A stretch of 64,000 nucleotides of DNA, from positions 97,526 to 161,525 of the forward strand of contig NZ_JAKGCS010000019.1 of assembly GCF_021556395.1 (NCBI RefSeq). The letters are read 5' to 3'. The notes below the pieces were generated by a model. It had not been told where the DNA came from. It did not search any database and saw only the letters and a program-made list of their open reading frames with translations. Of the stretch, positions 10,333 through 19,647 are shown piece after piece (position 1 is the stretch's first letter; the number at the start of each line of letters is the position of its first letter). The position numbers were made by a program, and so were the translations under genes. The DNA comes from Acuticoccus kalidii. GTDB taxonomy: Bacteria; Pseudomonadota; Alphaproteobacteria; Rhizobiales; Amorphaceae.

Positions 10333-11568
10333 CTAGCGCCCGTCGACCTCCAGGATCGTGTCGAGGAGGACTTGCGCGCCGGCGGCGCATTCGTCCTCCG
10401 TGGTGCTTTCCTCCTCGTTGTGGCTGACCCCGCCGGCGCAGGGGACGAAAATCATCCCGGTCGGACACGTCGAGGCGAGATAGAACGCGTCATGACCGGC
10501 GCCGGAGATGATGTCGCGCGCGGCATAGCCGTTTTTCTCCGCCGCCGCCGCGACCGCGCCGACGATCGCCGGATCGAACACGATCGGATCCTTGCGCCAG
10601 ACCGGGGTGAGGTCGATCTCGACCTTGCGCCGGGTCGCGATCGCCGCGAGGCGGGCGTTGAGGTCGGCCTCCATCGCGGTGAGGCCGGCGGCGTCCGGGT
10701 GGCGGAAATCGGCCTTGAAGCGGGTCGTGCCGGGGATCGTGTTGCGCGAACCCGGCAGCGCGAACACCTCGCCGACGGTGGCGCGGCCGCCCGGCGCATG
10801 GTCGAACGCGATCGCCTCGATGGCGAGGATGACCTCGGCGAGGGCCGCGAGCGCATCATGACGCATCGTCATCGGCGTTGCGCCGGCATGGCTGTCCTTG
10901 CCGGTGATCGTTCCGTCGAACCAGAGAATGCCCTGTCCGCCGGTTACGATGCCGATCGTCTTCGCCTCCTCCTCCAGGATCGGGCCCTGCTCGATATGGA
11001 GTTCGATATAAGCCCCGAAGCGGCGCGCCCCGACCGGCTCCGTCCCGCGATAGCCGATCCGATCGAGCTCGGCGCCGAAGGTCTTACCGTCATTGTCGGT
11101 GGTGGCGAGAGCCGCATCGAGGCCGATCTCGCCGGCATAGACGCCGGAACACATCATGGCGGGAGCGAAGCGGGCGCCTTCCTCGTTCGTCCAGTTGATG
11201 AGGGTGAGGGGCGCGGTGGTGCGGTAGCCGGCTGCATTGAGGGTGCGAATCGCCTCGAGGCCGGCGAGGACGCCGAGGATCCCGTCAAACTTGCCGCCGG
11301 CCGGCTGCGTGTCGAGATGGGAGCCGAAGGAGATCGGGGCGGCGTCGGGGTCGGTGCCGGGCCGGGTCGCGAACATGTTGCCGAGCGCATCGATTTCGAC
11401 GGTCATGCCCTCGGCCTCGCAGGCGGCCTTGAACCAGTCGCGCACCGCCTTGTCCTCGTCGGACAGAGTGAGGCGGCGGATCCCGCCCTTCGCGGTCGCG
11501 CCGAATTGGGCGCTGTCCATCAGGCTCGACCAGAGCCGCTCTTTGTCGATCCTCAAGTTCGTCGCCAT
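10333..11568 (-). CDS. M20-family Zn-dependent hydrolase (allantoate amidohydrolase / N-carbamoyl amino acid hydrolase type)
   Basis: 411 residues from the ATG at 11568. The frame is open much further upstream, but this ATG has a GGAGG site just before it and gives the family start. Metal-ligand motifs of the M20/UAXC group are visible: GSHLDTQPAGGKFDG (His and Asp ligands), NEEGARF (bridging Glu) and the SHAGATPM segment of the lid domain. These enzymes release ammonia or carbamate from ureido compounds such as allantoate, N-carbamoyl amino acids or ureidopropionate. Neighbours give no hint of the substrate. It diverges from mmsA across a 220-bp gap. Confidence 0.88.
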   Translation of the reverse strand: MATNLRIDKERLWSSLMDSAQFGATAKGGIRRLTLSDEDKAVRDWFKAACEAEGMTVEIDALGNMFATRPGTDPDAAPISFGSHLDTQPAGGKFDGILGVLAGLEAIRTLNAAGYRTTAPLTLINWTNEEGARFAPAMMCSGVYAGEIGLDAALATTDNDGKTFGAELDRIGYRGTEPVGARRFGAYIELHIEQGPILEEEAKTIGIVTGGQGILWFDGTITGKDSHAGATPMTMRHDALAALAEVILAIEAIAFDHAPGGRATVGEVFALPGSRNTIPGTTRFKADFRHPDAAGLTAMEADLNARLAAIATRRKVEIDLTPVWRKDPIVFDPAIVGAVAAAAEKNGYAARDIISGAGHDAFYLASTCPTGMIFVPCAGGVSHNEEESTTEDECAAGAQVLLDTILEVDGR

Positions 11569-11788
11569 GCGTCCTCCACCGGTTCGCCGAAAGTCTAGGC
11601 GGGCGGATGCGCGGAGAAAAGCGACGTTCCCTCTGCCTTGCGCGACCGCATCGCGAGGAGGATGGTGGCAAACCGCGTGCCGAACGGGTGGTCTTTTTGC
11701 CTCTTTCTTCGGCTCTGGTTCGCGCCGCCCCCTTTCGCCGGGGGCCGAAACGCCTGTAGTGAGACGGAAACGGTAGTTGGAGGGCGGA
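11569..11788. promoter_or_regulatory. Divergent promoter region between the M20 hydrolase gene and mmsA
   Basis: 220 bp between two outward-facing genes. GGAGG at 11779-11783 is a strong ribosome-binding site for mmsA and decides its start at 11789. Another GGAGG lies directly upstream of the hydrolase start. No clear operator palindrome was recognised. Confidence 0.45.
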
Positions 11789-13285
11789 ATGCGCCAAGTC
11801 GGACACTTCATCGGGGGCAAGGTTGTTGCGGGCACGTCGGGCCGCGAGGCGGACGTATTCCGGCCCGCGACGGGAGAGGTCCAGGCCAAGGTCGCTCTCG
11901 CGACCGCGGACGAGGTGCGGGCGGCGATCGCCAACGCGGCAGAGGCCCAGCCCGCCTGGGCCGCGACCAACCCGCAGCGCCGCGCGCGGGTGATGATGCG
12001 CTTCGTCGCCCTCCTCAACGAGAACATGGACGAGCTCGCCGAGCTTCTCGCCTCCGAGCACGGCAAGACCGTGCCGGACGCCAAGGGCGACATCCAGCGC
12101 GGGCTCGAGGTCGCCGAGTTCGCGGTCGGCATTCCGCACCTCATGAAGGGTGAATATTCGGAGAGCGCCGGGCCGGGGATCGACATGTTCTCGGTGCGCC
12201 AGCCGCTCGGCGTCGTGGCCGGCATCACGCCGTTCAACTTCCCCGCGATGATCCCGATGTGGAAATTCTGTCCGGCGATCGCCTGCGGCAACGCCTTCAT
12301 CCTGAAGCCGTCCGAGCGTGACCCGTCCGTGCCGAACCGCCTCGCCGAGCTGATGATCGAGGCGGGCCTTCCGGCCGGTATCCTCAACGTCGTGCACGGC
12401 GACAAGGTGGCGGTCGACACGCTGCTGACCGATCCGCGCATCATGGGCGTCGGCTTCGTCGGCTCGTCGGACATCGCGCAATATGTCTATTCGACCGCGG
12501 CCGCGCACGGTAAGCGCGTCCAGTGCTTCGGCGGCGCGAAGAACCACATGATCGTGATGCCGGATGCGGACATGGAGCAGGCCGCGAACGCGCTGATCGG
12601 CGCGGGCTACGGCTCGGCCGGCGAGCGCTGCATGGCGGTCTCCGTCGCGGTGCCGGTGGGCGACAAGGCGGCCGATGCCCTGATGAAGACGCTGGTGCCG
12701 AAGGTCGAGGCGCTGAGGATCGGCCCGTCACACGATCCTGACGCCGATTTCGGCCCGCTCGTCACCCGCGCCGCGGTGGACAAGGTGCGCCGCTATGTGG
12801 ATCTCGGCGTCGAGGAGGGGGCGAACCTCGTCGTCGACGGGCGCGGCTTCAAGATGCAGGGCTACGAAGACGGCTTCTATATGGGCGGCTGTCTGTTCGA
12901 CAACGTCACGCCGGACATGACGATCTACAAGGAAGAGATTTTCGGCCCGGTCCTCTCCGTCGTCCGCGCGAAGGACTATGAGGAGGCCGTCCGCCTTCCG
13001 ACCGAGCACGAGTATGGCAACGGCGTCGCGATCTTCACCCGCGACGGGGACACGGCGCGCGATTTCGTCTCGCGGGTCGAGGTCGGCATGGTGGGCGTCA
13101 ACGTGCCGATCCCGGTGCCGCTCGCTTATCACACGTTCGGCGGTTGGAAGCGGTCCGGCTTCGGCGATCTCAACCAGCACGGGCCGGATTCGATCCGCTT
13201 CTACACCCGCACGAAGACGGTCACGACCCGTTGGCCGAGCGGTGTGAAGGAAGGCGCCGAGTTCTCGATGCCGATCATGGGCTGA
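11789..13285 (+). CDS. mmsA: CoA-acylating methylmalonate-semialdehyde dehydrogenase
   Basis: 498 residues. The enzyme oxidises methylmalonate (or malonate) semialdehyde to propionyl-CoA (or acetyl-CoA) with NAD, in valine and inositol breakdown. The aldehyde dehydrogenase fold is clear: GITPFNFPAMIPMW, the nucleotide-binding GFVGSSDIAQYV, and the catalytic Cys281 in GSAGERCMAVSVAV, whose surrounding sequence is characteristic of the CoA-dependent MmsA branch. The start was moved to the ATG at 11789 because of the GGAGG five bases upstream. It stands alone and is followed by a rho-independent terminator. Confidence 0.95.
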   Translation: MRQVGHFIGGKVVAGTSGREADVFRPATGEVQAKVALATADEVRAAIANAAEAQPAWAATNPQRRARVMMRFVALLNENMDELAELLASEHGKTVPDAKGDIQRGLEVAEFAVGIPHLMKGEYSESAGPGIDMFSVRQPLGVVAGITPFNFPAMIPMWKFCPAIACGNAFILKPSERDPSVPNRLAELMIEAGLPAGILNVVHGDKVAVDTLLTDPRIMGVGFVGSSDIAQYVYSTAAAHGKRVQCFGGAKNHMIVMPDADMEQAANALIGAGYGSAGERCMAVSVAVPVGDKAADALMKTLVPKVEALRIGPSHDPDADFGPLVTRAAVDKVRRYVDLGVEEGANLVVDGRGFKMQGYEDGFYMGGCLFDNVTPDMTIYKEEIFGPVLSVVRAKDYEEAVRLPTEHEYGNGVAIFTRDGDTARDFVSRVEVGMVGVNVPIPVPLAYHTFGGWKRSGFGDLNQHGPDSIRFYTRTKTVTTRWPSGVKEGAEFSMPIMG

Positions 13286-13290
13286 TGCCG

Positions 13291-13317
13291 AAGGGGCCGT
13301 TTCGGCGGCCCCTTTTT
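13291..13317 (+). terminator. Rho-independent terminator of mmsA
   Basis: Inverted repeat AAGGGGCC / GGCCCCTT (13291-13298 and 13307-13314) with an 8-base loop, running into TTTTT. It lies 5 bp after the mmsA stop and between convergent genes, and may serve both weakly because only two A residues lead it on the other strand. Confidence 0.85.
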
Positions 13318-13352
13318 CATCGACGGCCGGTTGAGGCCGGTCGGTGGCGCGA

Positions 13353-14276
13353 TCAGACGTTCCCGCTGGGGGCGGAAATGTACATCACCCCGGCGGGCTC
13401 ATAGACGTCGATGAACTCGGTCACGAGGGCATTGTTCGCCTCGCGCCGCTGCATCGGGACGAAATGCGCGACGACGGTCATGCCGTCGCTGCCTCTGAGG
13501 CCGAGCGTCGAGGCGCGGCGTTGGGACAATGTGGCGCGGATCGCGTTGTCGATCGCGCTCGCATTGAGGTGTGAGGGCGAGGTCACGGTGCCGCCTTCGC
13601 CGAGACGGACGGTGGTGTTCGTGGCCATGAAGGCCTCCGCCGCGCTATTGACGCGGATGATGCGGCCCGCATCGTCGAACACCAGCGCCGGCACGGCGAG
13701 GTTCATGATCGCGCCGTCGATGCGCTGCTGGTTGAGCAGCGCCGTCCCCCGAATGGCGAGGCTGAAGGCGCGATTGGCGTGCGGCGCGATGGCACGATGG
13801 AGCTGCATGCCGCTCGGGATCGTCGTCGTCTGCTCCCGGTAGGCGTAATGGAAGGCGAGGATCGCGTAGTGGTTTCGCGAGCGCGCCAGAAAATTGTTCG
13901 ACGTTGCCCGGATGTCGTCGCATTTAGACAGAAGCTCATTCCAAAATACGGTGCGCACCAACTCGTCCTGAGGAACAAAATCCGTGGACAGCCACACATC
14001 GTGCCTTTTCGCACTCTCGGTCGCGACCCGGAAGGCGTTCATTTTCGAGTAGGTCTGCATGTATTGGCGGACCAAGTCATGGTCTAGATTGGCAAATCGA
14101 ACGATTTGCGCCCGCTGGGGCGACCATGTTTCGATGTTGAGTGTCGGGCGCAGCTCGGGAATATTTTGTGCGATCGTTTCGATGACCCGATCCCACGCCA
14201 GGGGGTCGAAGATCCCATCGTAGAGTTCCGTAATCACATCGGCCTGCGTGTCCGCGATGACCTGGGGTGATATCAT
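13353..14276 (-). CDS. Regulator-like protein lacking a DNA-binding domain (LuxR-type regulator N-terminal part)
   Basis: 307 residues from the ATG at 14276; a GTG 9 bp and a TTG 84 bp upstream are alternatives. The sequence resembles the long N-terminal sensor half of a class of LuxR-type regulators: an alpha-helical opening (ELYDGIFDPLAWDRVIETIA), a middle region, and a PAS-like segment (PALVFDDAGRIIRVNSAAEAF, about 200-220). In those regulators a C-terminal helix-turn-helix normally follows, but here the frame stops right after VMYISAPSGNV and no HTH remnant is seen in the 60 bp beyond. It may be a ligand sensor acting through a partner, or a truncated regulator. Assignment is by resemblance only. 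Confidence 0.6.
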   Translation of the reverse strand: MISPQVIADTQADVITELYDGIFDPLAWDRVIETIAQNIPELRPTLNIETWSPQRAQIVRFANLDHDLVRQYMQTYSKMNAFRVATESAKRHDVWLSTDFVPQDELVRTVFWNELLSKCDDIRATSNNFLARSRNHYAILAFHYAYREQTTTIPSGMQLHRAIAPHANRAFSLAIRGTALLNQQRIDGAIMNLAVPALVFDDAGRIIRVNSAAEAFMATNTTVRLGEGGTVTSPSHLNASAIDNAIRATLSQRRASTLGLRGSDGMTVVAHFVPMQRREANNALVTEFIDVYEPAGVMYISAPSGNV

Positions 14277-14646
14277 GGTCTGCACATCGGTCCGCCTGGG
14301 CCGGGGGCGGTCCGTCTCCCTGCCAGGCAGAACCCTCCGGACAATTTCTCGATGTGGCAATAAAGAGGGAAATCTTAGGCTTATGCAACATTCTTCAGGC
14401 GTATTATTTATTCAGAATGCCATGCGGTCAGATAATCTAGATTGAATAGGGCGCATTTCTGTCGGTTTGTGACGCTTTTTTGTCAGGAAACCGACGTCTG
14501 AGGCCTCCGTTCGGTATCAATGTTGCGGCGCCGCGGGCCAACCCGCTCGTCCGTCGCCCGTCCCGTGCGCATCAGCCCGAGCGGCAATCGATTGCCTGAG
14601 GTTGTGCCGACCCTGGCTGCTGGCGCGTGGCCGTCGCGCCGCTCTT
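14277..14646. promoter_or_regulatory. AT-rich upstream region of the 13353-14276 gene
   Basis: 370 bp without a credible gene between two minus-strand genes. The part from 14340 to 14470 is clearly more AT-rich than its surroundings. A minus-strand promoter can be proposed: TTGCAT (14388-14383), 18-bp spacer, TTTATT (14364-14359). A perfect 10-bp palindrome AATCTAGATT lies at 14434-14443. The rest is GC-rich with nothing recognisable. Confidence 0.35.
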
Positions 14647-15294
14647 TTATTGGGGGCGCGGCGCGGGCTGGGGCGTATCACGGTGCGGGCGGGCGCGGTG
14701 ATTGCCGCGTGCGGTGTCGCTCGCAGCGCCGCGGGGGAGGAGATTCGCGCGAATCAGCGGCCAGTTGATCGCCAGGAAGACGAGATTGAGAACCGGCGAC
14801 ACCGCCTTGAACACGGCCCAGATCTCGGTCGAAAAGGCCCGCCGGACAATCTCGTTGAGGATCGCCATCAGCGCCAGATAAAGGGCCATCCGCCAGGTGA
14901 GCGTCCGCCACGCCGAGTCGGTGAGGCGAAAGCCGGACTGCAGCGCGTTCTTGAGGAAAAGATGCCCGGTGAAGAGCCCGGCGGTGAGTGCGGCCGCGCC
15001 GCCGGCATTCACCAGCGTTGCTCGAAACTCGATATAAAAGGCATTCCCGAAGGCGATGGTCGCGGCACCGAACACCGCGGCCATGAGAACCATGCCGGCG
15101 GGGATGTAAGGAAAGTGCCCGGTCTGATACCAGGAATAGGTTGCCGTCGCCGCACACGCCACCACGAACAGGATCGTCGCCACATTCAGGTTTACGATGA
15201 GAAGAGCGGCGACGAAGAGCAATGCCGGCCCTATCTCGATCGCGAAACGCTCCAGGAGTTTCCCTTTGTCGACTTCATCCCAAGCGCTCGCCAT
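14647..15294 (-). CDS. yciB: Inner membrane-spanning protein YciB (septation protein A family)
   Basis: 215 residues from the ATG at 15294, which has a GGAGAG ribosome site; the longer upstream open frame has low-complexity Ser runs and is not protein-like. The sequence is almost all hydrophobic helices (about five), with the conserved family opening IEIGPALLFVAAL and the ending region VSPVLNLVFLAINWPLIRAN. YciB proteins sit in the inner membrane and affect envelope integrity and septation. The C-terminal tail after the last helix is basic and variable. It is divergent from the ClpP-like gene. Confidence 0.88.
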   Translation of the reverse strand: MASAWDEVDKGKLLERFAIEIGPALLFVAALLIVNLNVATILFVVACAATATYSWYQTGHFPYIPAGMVLMAAVFGAATIAFGNAFYIEFRATLVNAGGAAALTAGLFTGHLFLKNALQSGFRLTDSAWRTLTWRMALYLALMAILNEIVRRAFSTEIWAVFKAVSPVLNLVFLAINWPLIRANLLPRGAASDTARGNHRARPHRDTPQPAPRPQ

Positions 15295-15406
15295 GATCTC
15301 TCCTTCGTGCGACGAAGAGGACAACGTGCGAGGCGAGCGCAGGATCCCGTTTGCGTTTCGCGTCACACCTTCATAGATAGCGGCCTCAGGACTAGGACAG
15401 GACGCG

Positions 15407-16012
15407 ATGCCGATTCTCCCCCGCTTCGACGACGAAGACGACGACGACGAGAAGCTGAAGGCGCAGCAGTCGATACCCGTCGACAAGCACCTCTTCGAGG
15501 CGCGCCAGGTCATGATCGTCGGTCAGATATCGATGGATCTCGCACGAGACGTGTGTCAGCGCCTTCTCGCGCTCGCCCACGTTTCCGACGACCCGATCAC
15601 CGTGATCGTGTCTTCACCCGGCGGCCACGTCGAATCGGGTGACATGATCCACGACACGATCGGACTGATCCGCCCCAAAGTGAACATTCTCGGTATGGGC
15701 TGGGTCGCCTCCGCCGGGGCACTGATCTACATTTCGGTGCCCAAGGAGCGGCGCTATTGCACGCCGAACACCCGCTTCCTCCTCCACCAACCCTCCGGTG
15801 GTGCGGGCGGTGCGGCCTCCGATATCGAGATTCAGGCCCGCGAGATCATCAAGATGCGCGAGCGCCTCAACGTCCTTTTCGCCAATGCGACCGGCCAGCC
15901 GATCGAGCGGATCGAGAAGGACACCGATCGCGACTATTGGATGAGCGCTGAAGACGCTGTCTCCTATGGTCTCGTCGGCAAGGTCGTCAAACAGACGACG
16001 GAACTTTCCTGA
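15407..16012 (+). CDS. ClpP-like serine protease subunit
   Basis: 201 residues of the ClpP/crotonase fold. Seen are [10 protein letters not shown] (oxyanion loop), the nucleophile Ser102 in [11 protein letters not shown], and His127 in [10 protein letters not shown] DxDRDYW-x-S-AEDA-YGL segment near the C terminus fits the rest of the fold. Nucleophile surroundings differ from classical ClpP (GMAASMGA), so this is probably a second, divergent ClpP of the kind found beside a canonical one in many alphaproteobacteria. The N terminus carries a striking acidic run (FDDEDDDDE, residues 7-15), where the gating loops would be. No unfoldase gene is adjacent. ATP-dependent proteolysis is inferred. Confidence 0.85.
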   Translation: MPILPRFDDEDDDDEKLKAQQSIPVDKHLFEARQVMIVGQISMDLARDVCQRLLALAHVSDDPITVIVSSPGGHVESGDMIHDTIGLIRPKVNILGMGWVASAGALIYISVPKERRYCTPNTRFLLHQPSGGAGGAASDIEIQAREIIKMRERLNVLFANATGQPIERIEKDTDRDYWMSAEDAVSYGLVGKVVKQTTELS

Positions 16013-16076
16013 TCGTGACGGCGCGGGCCGCCCCGGCGGTGGCCCGGTCGTCTCACTCCAACCGAGGACATGACGA

Positions 16077-16901
16077 GTGGCGGCAACGTTCAACGTAGCA
16101 GGCGTGTCGATCCCCAAGCTCGGGATCGGCACCTTCGAGCTCCACGACGAGGTTTGCATCAAAGCCGTCTCGTCCGGTCTTCAGGCGGGTTACCGCCATG
16201 TGGATACGGCCGAGCGGTACGAGAACGAATATGCGGTCGGTGAGGGCGTGCGCGCCTCCGGCCTTCCGCGCGACGAGGTCTTCATCACCTCCAAGGTCTG
16301 GCACGATCATCTCGCCGAACGCGACATGATGGCCGCGGCCGAGGCCTCGCTCGAGCGGCTCGGTATCAGCCAGTTCGACCTTTATCTCATCCATTGGCCG
16401 AGCCGGGACGTGTCGGCCGCCGACGCGGTGCGCTCGCTCTGCAAGGTGCAGGAGAGGGGCCTCACCCGTCTGATCGGGATCTCGAACTTCCCGGTCGCGC
16501 TCATCGAGGAGGCCGTCGCCGCCTCGACGGTGCCGCTCGCGGTGAACCAGGTCGAATATCACCCCTTCCTCGACCAGGACAAAGTCCTCGAAGCGGTGCG
16601 CAAGCACGGCATGGGCCTCACCGCCTATTGCCCGCTCGCGCGCGGCAAGGTGCTCGACGATCCGGTGATCACCGGTATCGCCGAGAAGCTCGGCTCGACG
16701 CCGGCCGCCGTCACCGTCGCGTGGCTCCTCGGTCAGGACAATGTCCTCGCGATCCCGCGCAGCCGTTCCCCCGAGCGCCTCGTCGACAATCTGAACGGCG
16801 AACGCCTCACCCTCTCGGCCGAGGATCGTGCGGCGATCGACGCGCTGCGCTCGCCCTCCGGCCGGCTGATCTCGCCGGATTTCGGTCCGGATTGGGACTA
16901 G
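16077..16901 (+). CDS. Aldo/keto reductase (2,5-diketo-D-gluconate reductase B-like)
   Basis: 274 residues, GTG start at 16077 with GAGGA at 16064-16068 in front. A TIM-barrel NADPH-dependent carbonyl reductase: catalytic-tetrad segments are visible as RHVDTAERYENE (Asp and Tyr), ITSKVWHD (Lys) and YLIHWPS (His). The C-terminal AIPRSRSPERLVDN segment binds the cofactor phosphate. It probably reduces small aldehydes or ketones. The next gene begins 7 bp downstream in the same direction, the first of a likely operon reaching 21128. Confidence 0.92.
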   Translation: MAATFNVAGVSIPKLGIGTFELHDEVCIKAVSSGLQAGYRHVDTAERYENEYAVGEGVRASGLPRDEVFITSKVWHDHLAERDMMAAAEASLERLGISQFDLYLIHWPSRDVSAADAVRSLCKVQERGLTRLIGISNFPVALIEEAVAASTVPLAVNQVEYHPFLDQDKVLEAVRKHGMGLTAYCPLARGKVLDDPVITGIAEKLGSTPAAVTVAWLLGQDNVLAIPRSRSPERLVDNLNGERLTLSAEDRAAIDALRSPSGRLISPDFGPDWD

Positions 16902-16908
16902 CCGAAGC

Positions 16909-17703
16909 GTGAGCGGTCCGGAGCTTCTGTTCGCGGCGCTTCAGCCGTCGAATCTGCTCCTGTTCCTGTTCGTCATCGGCCTCGTTTTGTCGATCTGGTA
17001 TCGGCGGGCGGGGCTGGTGCTTCTGGGCATCGGAACGGCGCTCTATACGGTCCTCGGCTTCCTGCCGACGGGCCGCATCATGATGGCCCCGCTCGAAGCG
17101 CAGTTCGATTTCGCCGGCGTCACCGAGGCGCCGGACGGGATCATCGTCCTCGGCGGCTATCTCGCGCCGTCCCGCTCGGCGACGCAGCATCATGTCGTGT
17201 TCAACGAGAATGCCTCGCGCTTTACCGAGGGTGCGGCGCTCGCGGTGCGCTTTCCGGATGCGAAGATCATCCTCACCGACGGCGCGGAGATCGATGGCGG
17301 ACCCTCCGGGGCCGAACTCGCGGCGGCGAAGATGCGCGAGCTCGGGATCGATCCGGCGCGAATGATCGTCGAATCGCGCTCGCGCTCCACTTACGAAAAC
17401 GCGCTCTTCAGCCACGATCTCGTCGAGCCGAAGCCGGGCGAGCGCTATATCCTCGTCACGAGCGACGCCCACATGCCGCGCGCCATCGCGACATTCGCGC
17501 AGCTCGGATGGCCGGGCCTCGTCGCCTGGCCGGTCGCGGGGCTCGATGACGGGGGCGCGCTTTGGCAAAAGGTCGGCGGCCCGGCGGCCACCAATCTGAA
17601 ACTCGTCGACGATGCGACGCGCGAATATATGGCGCTCCTCCTCTACCGGATCCTCGGGCGCACGGATGCCCTGCTTCCCGGCAAAGAGCTTCTCTCGAAA
17701 TGA
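16909..17703 (+). CDS. YdcF family (DUF218) membrane-anchored protein
   Basis: 264 residues, GTG start. Two N-terminal hydrophobic helices (about residues 15-35 and 38-55) precede a DUF218 domain. Typical segments are PDGIIVLGGYLAP, ARFPDAKIILTDG-like and MIVESRSRSTYENA (equivalent to the conserved E-x-S-x-x-T-x-E-N motif), then ILVTSDAHMPRA. The family includes SanA/ElyC proteins linked to envelope and peptidoglycan precursor handling, but its biochemistry is poorly defined. It overlaps the following GST gene by 4 bp. Confidence 0.87.
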   Translation: MSGPELLFAALQPSNLLLFLFVIGLVLSIWYRRAGLVLLGIGTALYTVLGFLPTGRIMMAPLEAQFDFAGVTEAPDGIIVLGGYLAPSRSATQHHVVFNENASRFTEGAALAVRFPDAKIILTDGAEIDGGPSGAELAAAKMRELGIDPARMIVESRSRSTYENALFSHDLVEPKPGERYILVTSDAHMPRAIATFAQLGWPGLVAWPVAGLDDGGALWQKVGGPAATNLKLVDDATREYMALLLYRILGRTDALLPGKELLSK

Positions 17704-18347
17704 GCCTCCGCCTCGTCATCGGGAACAAGAATTATTCGTCCTGGTCGATGCGGCCGTGGCTGGTGCTCGATCATTTCGGCTTCGCCTTCGAGGAGACGCT
17801 GATCCCGCTCGATATGCCGGAGACGGCGGACGCGATCCGGGCCCATTCGCCGGCGGGCCGCGTGCCGGTGCTGATCGATGGCGGGCTCACTTTGTGGGAA
17901 AGCCTCGCGATCATCGAATATCTTGCCGAAAAGGCGCCGGACCGAGCTATCTGGCCCGCCGATCCGGCGGCGCGGGCGATGGCGCGGTGTCTCGCATCGG
18001 AAATGCATGCCGGTTTCATGGGACTGCGCGCCGCCTGTCCGATGAACATACGGGCGAGGCGGAGCCACCGGCCGCGCGGCGAGGCGGAGACGGCCGATGT
18101 CGCGCGCTTCGAGGCGCTCGTCGCCGATGCGCTCGGCACGCATGGCGGACCGTTCCTCTTCGGCGATTGGTGCGCGGCGGATGCGATGTTCGCCCCGCTG
18201 GTGTCGCGCCTGTCGACCTATGGCTGGCCGATCGCCGAGACGACGCGCGCCTATGTCGATGCGGTGGAGAGCGAAGCGAGCTTCCACCGTTGGCGCGAGG
18301 CCGCGCTTGCGGAAGAATGGGTGCTGCCTCGCGAAGAGGTGGAGTGA
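17700..18347 (+). CDS. Glutathione S-transferase family protein
   Basis: 215 residues. The start at 17700 is set by the ATGA overlap with the preceding stop. The N-terminal thioredoxin-like half opens with NKNYSSWSMRPWL, a signature of zeta-like bacterial GSTs with the catalytic Ser, followed by GRVPVLIDGGLTLWESLAI, the glutathione-binding region. The C-terminal half is the all-helical domain with FLFGDWCAADAMFAPLVSR. It conjugates or isomerises electrophiles with glutathione; the substrate is unknown. It is part of the run with the aldo/keto reductase and acyl-CoA genes. Confidence 0.9.
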   Translation: MSLRLVIGNKNYSSWSMRPWLVLDHFGFAFEETLIPLDMPETADAIRAHSPAGRVPVLIDGGLTLWESLAIIEYLAEKAPDRAIWPADPAARAMARCLASEMHAGFMGLRAACPMNIRARRSHRPRGEAETADVARFEALVADALGTHGGPFLFGDWCAADAMFAPLVSRLSTYGWPIAETTRAYVDAVESEASFHRWREAALAEEWVLPREEVE

Positions 18348-18372
18348 GGCGAACGGGAAGGGAGACGGGCCG

Positions 18373-19647
18373 GTGAACGACATTCGACATGACAAAGAGG
18401 GTGTCGCCATCGATCCGCCGATGTTCGACCCCACCGCCTTCCGTCTCACCGATTTCGAGGCGGAGTGGACCGCGAAGGCCCGCGCTTTGGGGCCGACCTT
18501 TGCCGGACGCGCCTTCGAGATCGATCGGGACGCGCGCTTTCCGACCGAGAATTATCAAGACCTTCGCGAGGCTGGCCTTCTCGGCATCTGTGTGCCGGAG
18601 CGCTTTGGCGGGCAGGGGGCGGACTATCGCGCCTATTCGCTCGTCGCGGCGGAGATCGGTCGCTATTGCGGCGCGACTGCGCTCACCTGGAACATGCACG
18701 TCTGCTCGACGCTGTGGTCCGGCCTGCTCGCCGACGATCTCGACATGGACGAGGCGACCCGCGCCGCGCACGAAGCGCGCCGCGCCCGGCATTATGCCCG
18801 CATCGTCGAGGACGGTGCGATCTACGCGCAACCCTTCTCGGAAGGCGGCGCCGCGGCGGCGGGCGCCGTCGCCTTCTCGACCGAGGCGGTGCCGGTGGAG
18901 GGGGGCTGGCTGGTGCGCGGCAAGAAGATCTTCGCCTCGCTCTCCGGCAATGCCGACTATTATGGCGTCCTCTGCACCGAGACTGACGGTTCGGGCAAAA
19001 AGAGCCGGCGCAACACGCTCTATCTCGCGGTCCCGGCCGATGCGGACGGCGTGTCGGTCGTCGGCGATTGGGATCCGCTCGGAATGCGCGGGACCGTCTC
19101 GCGCACGCTCCTTTTCGACGACGTCTTCGTCGGCAAGGACGAGGCGCTGATGCCGCCGGGGGTCTATTTCCAGGCCGCCTCGAACTGGCCGCACATGTTC
19201 ATGACCTTGTCGCCGACTTATATGGGGCTTGCCCAGGCCGCCTACGATTTCGTCGTCACCTACCTCCGGGGCGAGATGCCGGGCACGCCGCCGGTCAAGC
19301 GGCGCCAATATCCGACCAAGCAGCTCGCGGTGGCGGAGATGAAGATCAAGCTCGAGCAGGCGAAGGCGCTGTGGTTCCAGGCGATCAGCGAGGCGTGCCC
19401 GCGACCGTCCAAGGATCAGGTGATGCGCGCCTGGGCTGCCCAATATACCGTGATGGAATATGCGAACGATCTCGCGCGGCTCGCGATTCGAACCTGTGGC
19501 GGGCAGTCGATGCTGAAGTCTCTCCCGCTCGAGCGCATCTATCGCGACAGCCGCTGCGGGGCGCTGATGCTGCCATGGACCGCGGAGCTCTGCCTCGACC
19601 GGATCGGCAAGGCGGCCCTCTACGAAGATGGCGAGGGAGACGATTGA
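18373..19647 (+). CDS. Acyl-CoA dehydrogenase family protein
   Basis: 424 residues from the GTG at 18373; a longer open frame upstream is the shadow of the GST gene. Typical acyl-CoA dehydrogenase layout: an N-terminal helical domain (GLLGICVPERFGGQGADY), a middle beta domain (VRGKKIFASLSGNADYYGVL, MRGTVSRTLLFDDVFV), and a C-terminal helical bundle. It should be an FAD enzyme that forms the alpha,beta double bond of an acyl-CoA. The catalytic base could not be located with certainty. It overlaps the downstream ligase gene by 4 bp, so the pair probably activates and oxidises one acyl substrate. Confidence 0.87.
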   Translation: MNDIRHDKEGVAIDPPMFDPTAFRLTDFEAEWTAKARALGPTFAGRAFEIDRDARFPTENYQDLREAGLLGICVPERFGGQGADYRAYSLVAAEIGRYCGATALTWNMHVCSTLWSGLLADDLDMDEATRAAHEARRARHYARIVEDGAIYAQPFSEGGAAAAGAVAFSTEAVPVEGGWLVRGKKIFASLSGNADYYGVLCTETDGSGKKSRRNTLYLAVPADADGVSVVGDWDPLGMRGTVSRTLLFDDVFVGKDEALMPPGVYFQAASNWPHMFMTLSPTYMGLAQAAYDFVVTYLRGEMPGTPPVKRRQYPTKQLAVAEMKIKLEQAKALWFQAISEACPRPSKDQVMRAWAAQYTVMEYANDLARLAIRTCGGQSMLKSLPLERIYRDSRCGALMLPWTAELCLDRIGKAALYEDGEGDD

